From the NCBI RefSeq assembly GCF_003672135.1, contig NC_039516.1, forward strand, positions 12,879,838 through 12,943,837: a stretch of DNA of 64,000 nt, written 5' to 3'. This DNA is from Ooceraea biroi. Taxonomy: Eukaryota > Arthropoda > Insecta > Hymenoptera > Formicidae. The position numbers and the translations under genes are program-made. Positions within the stretch are counted from its first letter, which is position 1. Every line of letters starts with the position of its first letter. This document shows positions 33,360 to 45,800 of the stretch, one piece after another. The notes beneath the pieces were generated by a model. That model was given only the letters and a program-made list of their open reading frames with translations, was not told the DNA's origin and ran no database searches.

Positions 33360-36300
33360 GTAAGCATATCTTTAGTTAAAGATGACACAGACTATTCTTT
33401 AAATCTAACATATTTCTCAAATTTCACAAACTGAAAGAAATTCAACGAATTAATTTATCGCGGTAATAAAATTTGTTAGTAATAAATCTGATGCATCAAC
33501 GCGATTACTTGAAAATTAATGCGCAGCCGTTATCATATGGACATTACATGCTAATAACGTAAATTTAATGTAATTTTTTAATTCGTTCGTTCCGTGAAAC
33601 AATGATAACGTCGTTGACTTACGACGGTAAACGTTGTAGAACAGGTCGTTGCGTGCATCAGAAAACGCGGCTGTTTTGTGTCTTTTTATGAAGAATATTT
33701 TATATTTTACAATATTTAATATTTTTTAAATTATTTTTATATGGCATTTTTGAACATTTTTAAAATGAATACGATTAGCATGTCCATGCTATTTAATTCA
33801 GCTTTATACGATTTGATTTTACTTTATACGATTTATATTAAATATTTTTTTAAATTGAATAATAATTTTCCTCATTTAATTTCCTTGTTAATCTTTTAAT
33901 CGACAAGACTCAAGATCGCCGCGTCTCCTTTCGTGATCCTCGCATATAAATCGCAAGCAGAGTCACAGCGGCATCACGATGATGATTACGTAACGAACGG
34001 CGGCGCGTCATTGATGAAATGCATGAATCACGGCGATTCTCAGCATTTGGTTAGCGAGTATGATGAGTCACTGATGGGTCGTTGCGTCCACTGCATTTTA
34101 TTTTTAAGTTTAATGCGTGATTGTCGTAAAATAACTCTTTCGTTACATTGTACATATTTGTAAAGAATTTCTAGATTAAAAGTATCATTTGCGATGGATT
34201 TTCTGCTTGTTTCGTCCTTCCCCTGCGCCACAGCGAAATATCTTGTGCAACTGTAGAGAACATATTGTCATTATACGGCGCACAATTTATTAATATGTTC
34301 CGATCGTATCGATAGATATTATTCCATCTATTATATTTTATCATATTAAGCGACACGAAGTGATAACGTTAATTCTAATGTTTCCAGTGATATAGGAATT
34401 CGTGATATGTATTATAATTAACGCAAATAATACCAACATTTTTAAGGAGAGACTTAATTATTTAATGACCACTTTATTTATTCCTACATTTGTTTTTGTT
34501 TGACACTGTTACACAGATGAATATTTCACCAAGATCTCTTACGAGAGACAACATAATGTTTGATTCACGAATAAAGTTTTGAGAAATATTATATTTATGA
34601 GCAGTTATCGAAAAGTTCCTGCTTTTACAAGGAACGACAAACGCTTCTCCAATTCGCTCTGTCAGCCAATGACCCGTGAAAAAGTGACGGAACACTTTCC
34701 CTGCGTGTCCATTATCCTGTCGTTGTATTGTGAACTACGGTAGCTACTGTGACGTGAAACGAGCACGCCTTTGTATCATTTTTGGAAGGCTTTGAGTCAC
34801 GCGAGGAGGATCGCCCTGAACCTTGAAGGAAGGCACGATGTTCGCAAGAGTGAAAACGATGGTAGATGCTATTAATCATCTCGCGTCCTTCTCCTTCACG
34901 AAGGAAATCCAACGAGCCCACTCGAAGTGTGACCAAGAATTTTGGGAATCCCGATGAAACGATCCAATCCCCAGAAAGCGAAATCATTGTTGATCTTATC
35001 ATCGAAGCGTGAACTACCTACGAACATAATGATCATGAATGAAACGATCCTAATATCTATTCTATTCGTACATTCTGATTTTCTGGCAAGCCAAGTTGTA
35101 ATCCTGAGTTATTCTCGACAACGATTTGGCACACAGTATTATTTAAAAATTCTAAATTAAGATCCTAAAAAGTCCTAATTTTGTAATTTAAGAAGGAAGA
35201 CAATATAATCCAAAGAAACACAGTATACCAAAATATTATTTCTTTGAGAATATCGGAGATGAACTTTTGACACAGAAGATGTTTAAAAATGTGATAACTT
35301 ATCTTGGACGTAATTCAATTTGATAAAAGCGATTTGTGACTATTGGACGCTCACGACGATTAGATTGAAACACGATTGAAGCGCAGGAGACGATCATTGC
35401 TATTACAGCTAATGTACCTTAATCCTGCGCGTATTTGCGCAACGTGACGGGTTCCCTTCCTCGCAGGAGCAACGCCGTGGGCGTCGAAGCGTGGCGCAAT
35501 TCAGGAGCATTATCCTGATCCCGGCAAATCGGATCTGCCATCCCCCCGTCGGGGAATCGGCTTTATTGTTTTAAACGATATGCGATCTCGCACACGAAGT
35601 TCAGAGGGCGAGTATCGAGACGATTTAAGGAGGAGTAACCGGTCCGACGAGAGAAAACGAGACGCAGGAATCGCGCGAAACTCGTAACACGATAACGTGC
35701 GCGTTCGGCGCGAAGGAATTCTTATAAGAAGCCCTACGAAGGAGCTCTGGGGACCTTCAGCGAGGATGACGATGACGACGACAACTCGTTTGTATCGAGT
35801 GACCCTGGAAAGGGTGCAACCGTTCACAATTATACGATACGAAAGACGAATGATTTCGATCGAAGATGAAGAAAGGATAAGAACGAAATTGATAATGAAT
35901 ATATTTGCATTAAACTGAACTGACGGAAAGTTAGAAAATCGAGGAAAAGAAAATTTAGAACATTTATAAAATCAAGAATAATTCAACGAATGATATGTAT
36001 TGATTGAAAAATTATATTATACATCCCGCAAATGCATATTTGATATTTTTAATATAATTATAACATTCTTAAAAAGGATTCTTTTTGAGACATAGCTTTT
36101 CATTGTCATTAGATAAATCAGTACTTTAGCGACAGAGCTTAACGCATTAAACCGGCGACATTCTCACGTCTCGCAGGGCTTCGCGAAGAATTTTTATCGT
36201 TAGGCCTACTATCAGCTTCCTGTGGTCTACCGATAAAAGAGCTCTATCAAGTACCTCGTTATTTAACTAACACCGAATGACCGATTATTCTTTATTAAGC

Positions 36301-37862
36301 TGTCGAAGTAACGACACAGGAACCACGCTCGCCAGATAAGGCTCGGCTGATAATTCAGCCGTCTCCTTGCAATTAATGTAGCGTGAACTCGGAAACACGT
36401 GTCGGAAACAGGCTTCTCGATGAATTGTTGGATAAATCAACCGTGTAGAGATTAATTAATTAGGACACAGTGCTTTTTTGAAAGTGCTCGAGATTATATA
36501 GTCGTGTCGTTGCCCCGAGGGCGTCGCGATAAAACGGGGACAAATCGAGAAGCTCGCGCATTCGCGAGGGTGACGATCGCGTGCAGGTTCGTGTATCGTT
36601 TTGTATTTGCCGAAAACAGTCGTATTGTCTGCGGGGGGTTGCGAGGGGCGAGAAATCGGTCACCCGTCGCGATGGGCCCTGCGGGCGATCGTCGCATCTG
36701 CCTTCGATTTATTTCCAATCGTAATTGATGACTCTCTCGCCCTTCCCGGGACCTTTTCGTGGGCCCGATGAGAGATGCCGGCCGTTTCTCTCGAGTGGAC
36801 GCAGCGTTGTTGTTGTGATTTTGCATAATGGGGGGCACACGGTCGCGCTCTCGACGATAAATTACGGCGACACCGATCGGCCTGTCCATCGAACTGTAAT
36901 AATCGAATATGTCGTCTTGATCCAGGAATTCGGAAGCTGATGTATCTTTCACGAGACGATTTACTCTGAAATTAAATAACGAAACAGTGAGATAAAAAAT
37001 TTATTACTTTAATTCATTTAGTTGGAAAATAATTAAGCTTACATATGACAGTTTTGCATCGAACTCTATGGTTGAATTTAGCAAAATTGAGACTACTAAT
37101 TTTGGATTGACGATTGAGGATTAAACAAACTAAACGTCTGTCTAAAAACATTGGATGGATACGGAAAAGATGATGAATATCGTGAACCGTTCCTCGTAAT
37201 ACAACGAATCTAATTCCTCTCGCTTTAGGGAGTGGAGAAGCACGCGTCGCTCGATAAATTACGTCTCTCAGCGCGAAGGAGACACTTGAGCTCTCCTCTT
37301 TTCATTGTTCGCGCTCTCCTCTCTTTCTTTCTCGCGTCGTTTTCTATAAACGTATACCACCTATAAACGTCGTCCATGTTTTGACAGAACAAGTTGAGAA
37401 TGGAGGGCAACATCTGCTGCCGACTCTGTTTCCTCTCCACTCCACGACTCGGTCTCATTGTCGAATTCTGAAGGATCGCCTTCGAGAAGAGCTCATGAGG
37501 GGGACTTCGAGTGGAATTTGATCTCTTTGCCGGCGAATAGATAGAGAGAGGGAGGTCACAGGAGCGCAGCCTCCACGTGAAGAACACGCCCGATGATCCG
37601 TAATTCTCTAATGATACAACGCAGGTCGCAGATTATGCGAGTAGTTCCTATTAACTCGCATCAAACGGTAGAAAACAGCGCAAACAGAAGAGAATAAACT
37701 GCATCTGCGAGGCAATACGATTTTTTCGATTTTAATCGGCTTTAATCGATTGATGGAGAATCGAGACGTAAGCTGATGTGCAAATCGATGTGCGCTTCAC
37801 ATCGGCCGCTCATCATAACAATTTCTTTTCATTTTCTACATTTAATCTCATCCTATTTTTTA
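33360..37862. other. Gene-free region, part 1
   Basis: Very AT-rich from 33,400 to 33,900, then alternating segments. GC-rich islands lie at about 35,400-35,860, 36,130-36,960 and 37,200-37,640. ORFs inside the islands are arginine-rich in several frames and resemble no protein family I know. No RNA gene recognised. Confidence 0.5.
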
Positions 37863-38112
37863 CAATATAAATATAAGTATTGTTAATTGGCATATTGCCA
37901 AGATTTCTCGACTATTGCAAATCCTTTAGATTTAGAAGTGAAAAAGTTATCGAGCTTAAAAGATTTTTCTTTTCCGAGGGATTCTGTGATATTTATATTG
38001 TTAGTTGGCATATTGCCTAGAGGCCTCGACTATTGAAAATCCTTTAAACACGCAAATGAAAAAGTTCTACCTCTTAGAAATTTTTTCTTTTTCCGAGTAG
38101 TTCTGAGACTTT
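37863..38112. repeat. 119-bp tandem repeat, locus 2 (about 2 copies)
   Basis: Same unit as at 22541: TTCCGAGGG at 37972 and TTCCGAGTAG at 38091 are 119 bases apart, each preceded by AAAAAGTT and followed by GGCATATTGCC(A/T)AGA-type sequence. Copies are more diverged than at locus 1. Confidence 0.85.
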
Positions 38113-41100
38113 TATAAGTACTGCAAATTCATCGTGACTCTTTGCTGATTGATGTTCAGCGACTTTGGAAAAGTAACTTCTGAAATCTCGATAATTGTCA
38201 ACGCGCACTTCGCACGCACTTGCACGCGACTGCGTTCGCACGCACGCACAATGCCAGGGTGCCAGGGCTCGTCGAGCTCTGTGTACCAACAAGTTAAATG
38301 CGTTTTACAGACGACCGCCTCCGCTCAATGCGGCATTACTGTCGCTGGTGCGATTCGCCGCGCGCGCTCTTATGCGGGCCCTACGACGCGAGGCCCTATC
38401 GCGGGCCCCGGTGTATCGTTTTAATAAGGACCTCCAAGAGTTTGTGCTACTCTCGAAGGATAAAAATGTAATCGCTTCGAAAACTTGAAACACGCGTGAA
38501 TTTGATAATTAATTATTATATTCATTTAATGTCTTAATGTTATGAATGGAAATTTGTGAAGAATTTTTAAGAAACAAAAGCCATTGAAGGATTTATAAAT
38601 GCAATTTTTAAAAAATAAATTAAATCATACTGTTGCATGGAGACTCTCATTTATAAAGCCAAGGATTAATGCTCGCGATACCTCGATTTGAAGGGTGGTT
38701 CAGACTCGCATGGACGAACACTCGCTCGCGGGTTAAAGGAATCGTTTAGCGACAGATTTACGCGTGTCATCGCGGGAACAAGGGACGCCGCTACGAAGGA
38801 ACGATTAATGGCAGCCGAGATTTTCGAATCTGCGATCTCACGCGGTGCCGGCTAGGTGACGAGACCTTTTTTTCTACCCGGTGTATTGTGCCGTTCCTGC
38901 ACCCTGGACTCGAGTTACAAGGGAAAAAAACTGTCGTCGCGCGCATTGTACCGACACTGCATTACATTTAATGAACACGATCGCGTTAGCTTTCTCTTTG
39001 ACAAAACCATTTTTTTTTAGTTAAAGACTTCTCATTTGTTGACGGGAAATTTAACGGCGAGTTTGAATGCGACAAGAAGATAATTGCGTGAAGAGTGCAT
39101 TCACCCCCGCGGACACGTGGGATGATTAGTTATTCGCTGAAAAATCACGGACAGTTTATCAGTTCCTCACACGTTGCCCTTTCTCGTTTCCCTAGATCGA
39201 TGGTGGTCCCGACCAGGGAGGATTGACGAAGGAGGAATGTAATATTCCGGCGCGTTGATTGTTCAGGGCATGCAAACTATTCCATTAACCCTCGGCAATA
39301 AAATAAAAGAAACGCGCCCTGCGCGGAGGGGCACATCTGTGCGGCGGGTCTCGCTGGCGGGGCGTACAAACACATTCACGGAACATTACACACTCACATA
39401 CATACACAGCCGAGGGTCGTTTTATTAATTCACTCCCCTGTCGATTTCAACGAGCACACGACGTAGCGAAACGCGCGAAGATGGGGTGAGCACGGGGGGT
39501 GGCTGGCCCGCTGACTGGGTGTTCCAACTATTTATTACCTAATTGTCGAGCCTCCATTTCCATGAGTTATTCCGTCAGGCCCGCAGGTGCTTTCAGGATC
39601 AGCGTATCCTCTTACGCTAGGCTCTTCTTTCTCCTTTAATGGAATAACAGAATGCCATGTGTAATTGCACTATAAAAATTGATACAAGATCGTGTGTATT
39701 TTATATTATGATCATGAAATATAATTATATTATAATTCACTCGTTAAATGTTCCAAAATGATGGAAATTTAATGATAATACGAAGCAGAGAAAAAAGGGT
39801 TATTTTTTAAATTGTGATATGGAGTTCGGCCTTCCTCGGTAACACATGCAAAACTCATTTGGATCGCATATCTGGTTACTTTAATCCCTTGTCTCTGCGC
39901 TGTTGGCGCGTTGCAGGGTGTTAATAGTTTTCCTAGTCGGTTTTGCGCGCGAGAGAGGGTGCACGTGCGCCCTTTATCGTGATTTATGGTTTTTCGCGGC
40001 CTGCACGCCCGAAGCAGCCCGCACGTTTTGTTTTGCATTTAACGGGGGCGGGATCGTGCGCAAATTTGAATACGCGCGAATGGAAATCGCCGCGCGACAT
40101 GTGTAACACGTGTTGAAAAAGGAGGAACGAAGCAGGGTGAAATGCCAGACAGGTGAACAAAATGAGTTGAGGGTGAAATTGAATTGCTTCGTAGATCCGC
40201 TCTATATTATTAGTAATTGAGAATATTTTCTTCTTAAACAATAGATTAATTATAATTTTGCTTCCGTTAAGCAGCATTTGTTGCTAATTATTTTATGTAC
40301 ATAATTATAATAGTTGTTTGAATTATTGCATTACTTTTTTCATTTTTTGCATTTGGACGTTTTCATCATCTCGCCATGGGAAGCCGATAGATTTGTTGTT
40401 TCCCAGGCACAATCAGGTAGAACGAACAATGATGCGCATCCTTTTTTTACAGTTCGCGAGTAAAAACCGGCCCCATTAACGGGAACGAGCAACGAGAACA
40501 GAATGGATGCGAATACATCCGTTAAGAGATCCGTTATTATCATCTGGATGTTGACTCTTAAAAGTAAGTTTTTTATGTATGTGTATATACATGAGAAAAG
40601 AGTTAAATAATAAAAATACTTATCGAAATAATAATTATTGAATCCGACAGTTAGCGATTTATAAGTGATTATCGCAATAAACGATTTTTAATATATTTAA
40701 ATAATAATATGTAATTCAAATAATTATAATAGCATTTGGTACTGCCTCGATAAAAGTAAACTTATAATGTAAGTAAGAAATTTCGTTACGAAATTATGGA
40801 AAAGAATTAAATCAACAACTTACCGTTATATTATAATGGATAAAGGACTCCTTAGTCACTCGACAAAGGGTTGAAGTAAAAGTTCAGAAGAGCCCGCGAT
40901 TCGGTCTGCGGACTGAAACGTTTGTTCCCGAAAAAAATCGAGATCGGTCACGCTTCGTGTGGAAAAATCGATTCTTCCTCTCGATGAACTCGCGCGGGCA
41001 TAATCGAGGGGCGCGAGCGTTAGTCGTAAAGGCGAATTTTTCCGACCGACTGCTCAACCCTTTTGCGTTACCGAACATGACCAGGTGACACGTTTTGGGC

Positions 41101-42594
41101 GTTACGTGTCATCGTGGAGAAAAGCTCGGCCACCCTCGAACGCAAAGGCCAGCTTTCTGCACGATTGCGCACCAATTGGATCGATATCGATTGCATTCCG
41201 ACACGATCTATAAGCTTGTCTATAGGCCTGTCGATTCAAGATAGAAAGATCTTGGAAACCATTATAATTAGAAAACATCATGGAAATGTTTTTAATCCTT
41301 TAACTGCTATCGATGTCTGTAATATAGCTCGATATTAACCGCTTGCTATATATTATCTCAATGCTTTCAAACGTTTTATTTTGTTCTTAACAGTGACTTA
41401 AAGATAATCTTAACAATATCAAAAACATGTTTTGATTATTATATAATTCATACTACGACGATCTGTCATTTCAGCCGTCCACAACGGGTTTCCTTTCTAA
41501 TTTTTATTTAAACAGAAATTCAGTGTGAGTAATATATAGAATAAATAACGGTAATTGTAAAAATTGCTACGATTTATGATCGTGCAAGGTGTAGTGCGCT
41601 TCGAAAACAGGTTTCCCTGATGCAAAGAAAGAGGAAGGGGATACAACCGATTATTCATTCGCGCGTATATCGCTAGACGTGATTAGCATGTCACTTAATT
41701 CGCCGTATCTGGCACGGCTCGCCGACGGACATTTATTTAAATTTTACGCTCTTCCCTAGCGCCGCAGATGCGCGAATTATATGAGCGCCCTTTGCCACGA
41801 CGAAGACCCGTGAAATCACACGCGCCCTTTCAGCGATAGAAAAGGACGACGCCGCATACATCGTCTGCGCTAATTGGAGCTAGCTTGATCGATAATTAAT
41901 GAAGAGAGCTTTAATATAAAAGGCTTTAATATAAAAGATGCTAGGCAAAATAGCTTTAAATGCAGAAAATATACACATGTGTGATAAGAAGGCGAAAGAT
42001 GATCGTATTTTGCGACTAGTCCTCCAAGCCAGGGCAACCCTGATCGTATAGGGTGTTTGAGCGAGCTCTCGCTCGCATACTCAGGTGTTCGCTCTCACGA
42101 ACCCGGGATGTGTGTCTGAGTGTTTGGCGTTCGCATTACAGCGAAAACCACTCGTTGTCCTTAACGCACGTACGTGCATGCACAAAGCGGAATCCGCGCA
42201 TTTCAGACGCGTGACGAACGGGCATTCTCCGGAGTCCGAGCAGGTTTGCCCAACATCCCTCCGAATGATGAAATGCAAATAGGGAAGGAACTGGGAAAAT
42301 AAAGGTTCATTGAATCGCATTCTCTAGCGCTCGAGCATAATGGGAAGTTGCATTAAAAGAAATACAGCCAAAGAATATCGAAGACGTTCAATTTTATCTT
42401 CTCGAAAAGTCAATATGGAACTGTGTGGATAGTAAGTATAAATACTATTATAAATATATTTTTATGTTATAGGAATGTAACAGATGAATTTAACCTTTCC
42501 CTCTTTTGTTAAGTAATTAGATGTTATTATAATTATTACAGAAAAATACATTATTTAGAAAATTTCTCGACAATATCTTGGTTTTATATACACT
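38113..42594. other. Gene-free region, part 2
   Basis: GC-rich islands at about 38,200-38,420, 38,690-39,560, 39,830-40,100, 40,860-41,240, 41,590-41,880 and 42,020-42,280, separated by AT-rich linkers. No coding or RNA gene can be supported. Confidence 0.5.
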
Positions 42595-42850
42595 AGTACA
42601 ACACAGGCGCGCGCAACAAACAAAAAACAACAAATGAAAAAGTTCTAGCCATTAAAATTTTTTCTTTTCCGAGGAGTTCTGTGCTATTTATATTGTTATT
42701 TGGCATATTGCCTAGAGTTCTCTGCTATTAAAAATACTACAAACTCAGAAATGAGAAAGTTCTAGCCCTTAGAAATTTTTTCTTTTTCCGAGCAGTTCTG
42801 AGTTGTTGATATCATTATTTTTTATATTGCCTAGAGTTCTCTGCTATTGA
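42595..42850. repeat. 119-bp tandem repeat, locus 3 (about 2 copies), with 20-base GC-rich string
   Basis: TTCCGAG occurs at 42667 and 42786, exactly 119 bases apart, in the same context as locus 1 (TTGGCATATTGCCTAGAGTT, AAAAAGTTCTAGCC). It is preceded at 42595-42614 by the same 20-base GC-rich string that follows the array at locus 1. Confidence 0.9.
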
Positions 42851-45800
42851 TCGCCACAAATTGATCGTTAGGATTCGACGCGGCCAAAGTGCGACAACCA
42901 ATTTTTCGAATTGCGTATCAATTTACTGCTCAACGCAACGTATGTATTGATTAAGTGACTCGTCGGGGATCAGGGGATGAATTTGTCCCGTAAAGTAACG
43001 GTGGCGCGTCGAAAAAAAATACATCAAGAAAAGAGAGAGAGAGAGATTCTCGTGCCCCTCCTAGAAAATCCACGCCGGGCTTATCCCGGCTTATTCCGGC
43101 TTATCCCAATCATTGCTGTCCCGCTCGGCTCCTTCCTGGTGCCAATTACGTCAAATCAACGTCACGACACAATGGTACACAGCCGTGCGTGTGTGCACAT
43201 CGAGAATATCGCTCGGCACGCAATATCGAAGGCACGAGGCGGTGTACTGCAAGGGACCTTCCCGGCTATTCAGTTTTTAATTTCCTGCCCTGACCCCGAG
43301 ATTAAAGGGCCGAGTGCCCTGTTAGGTCTATCCTCCGCGAAATCTCCGAATCGCGATCTCTGCGACGGCAGAAGATCATGCAAGTGCCGCGAATGCCACG
43401 TTTTTCTACAAAACGTAACGAAGAGTCGCGATAAATTATACTGAACTTCTCGGATTTAATTATATCAACTATATTTAACACTGCAATTTAATCTAGGGTC
43501 AAATCTTTATAGATTTGTGTATTACAAAATTATAATTTTAGAATTCTTTGCATAATTTATGAGTTTAGATGATTTTAGAAACAGTTTGAACAGCCAAATC
43601 TTTTAGATGAAAAAATTGGTATTCTCATATTACATATTTGTATAGAGAATAAATTCGCATTGAATTCTAATTACGTTCTCACGTTTTCTCTGTTTCACAT
43701 TAAAATTGTATTATTTGCAGAACTTCGGGAATCGCTATTGCATCGGGTCGATCGCCACTAAAGCACACTCGTACATATGAAATGTACATGCGGCACATTC
43801 GTTCTCGGTCTCGTTTTCAGTCCTAATGACCGGCTGTCAATGCCTCCACGGGCATACGGATGAATGGGACGCTTTGGCAGTTCGTTTGCGGGGGTGGCGC
43901 GCGCCATTGTGGCCCCCGCGTTCTTTCCTGTCGTTCCAGCCGGTAGGGTCAATATTGTGCGAGTGATGGAGCGTATCCCGTATTTCTGTTTGCATTTGTA
44001 CGCTACACAGAAGAGAGCAGGTCCGCGAAATTAGCGCCAATTAGATTCGTATGGCGTTGCGCCGCCCTTCGCAAGGTGCGGGGCGCGCCTTTTGGCAAAC
44101 GATACACCCTCTCTACGCCTTCTCGAGAATCGTAAAACGAAATCGAACCATTTGCGCGAAAAAAAATAGAAGCAATCAGAGCGAGAAATTGCATGAGAAT
44201 TACTTTTCCCATACATATTTTATTTTATTGAATATCGAATATTGATGTCTAAAAAAATATTTAGAGGATTATCTCCAATTATATTAACAATCGAAATGGT
44301 TCATTATTGAGCAGCTTCCGCATGAAATTAAATGAGAAATTAAAGTCACGTGCCTATCGGGATAATTGCGTAATGCCGGATCAGAAGATCAATCGGTCAG
44401 CAATCGCATCGCGAGACGTATGTCGTTTCGCACCGACTGAGCCCGTTCACCGATCACGATATCGTCGCGACAGATCGCTGTAATCTAATCCGATCAATCG
44501 CGCGTGATCCATTACCGTAATCCACTTTGCGCAGCGTTCTTTATAATGCAGATGTTCCTTTCGTCGTCGCCGCCGGCGTAAAGGGTCGTGACGTTGCGAT
44601 ATGCAAATCGCAGGATCCTTGCGATTGCCTCCTATCTCGACGTTGACGCGACACCGATAGCTTCCGAATAGCTTCGACGTTTTTTAGTTGCACCCTCGAC
44701 TCGATTCTACCATCCAAAATTCGAATTCTGGATTAACAAAATGTGTCATGCATTCTAACTTGCGTGTTTGTATGTTGTGTTGTGTACTTGCTGTACACTT
44801 GTACACGCAATTTAAGCTTCTCTTAAGTGAGAAGCGCCGGAAGATGCAAGGAATAATTTTCTTCTCCGTAAGACCCCGATCCTCCCCTTCGCTTGGCGCG
44901 TCGCGCTTACGTTACGACGGCGATCACGTTTTACGGCCTCGGCGTGCAACGCAGGCGGAATAAAATCGGCGGGATGTGGTCGGAATACCGCGGCGGTGCC
45001 TTATTTTGCGGCTGGCGAAAAACCGCAGAGACAATCGCGCGCGAGAGATGCCTCGCCGACGTTCGTCCAGTGCGTTTCACGAAACGCGCCTCCGCGAACG
45101 TTGACTGGTGCAAATTTACTGCGGCGACATGCCTTTCAAGTACGGTACAGCCAGGTGAATAGAATCAGAAAAATTCGTAAAGTTCACGAAAGTTTAGAGA
45201 GAGAAATTTTAGAAAGTTTAGAAAATTACGAAAGAAGAGAGGAAAGAGGTATTACTTACATATATAATTACTTGATTTGAAATTTACGCGACTGTTTGAT
45301 AATTCTTTTGATGATTGCGCAAATGAAAATTAACTGTATTAAAACTTTAGAGCTAGATATCTTTTATCTCTTCGAACAAACAAGCGAGCGGAAAATGTCC
45401 GCAAAGAAGAGCATGCAAACGTAAGTCACACGGGGGACTAAGTGAAAATGTATGCTATTTATGGTGTATTTTGTCGACTTTTGCGCCGGCCGATCAACGG
45501 TCCCCCGGTTTCGGGGGAGACCCTCGTAACGCGATACACCGATTTACCTGAGCTGTCGGACCCGCCTGTCCGCGTCCATCCGTCTGTCGTCGAGAGAGCT
45601 CCAACGTCGGCTTTTCGACTTTCGACTTTGATTGACGGCCGAATCGGTTCAATCGCTACCGAGGCTATCGCCCGCGTTTTTATTCGGTGCGCTCGATTGG
45701 AACCCGTCGCATCTGGCGGAGAGAGACGTCCGATACGCCGTAATTACGTGCTATCCGCTTGCATTATGCCGGCATCCCCATTAATATGGCAGCAAGAGAT

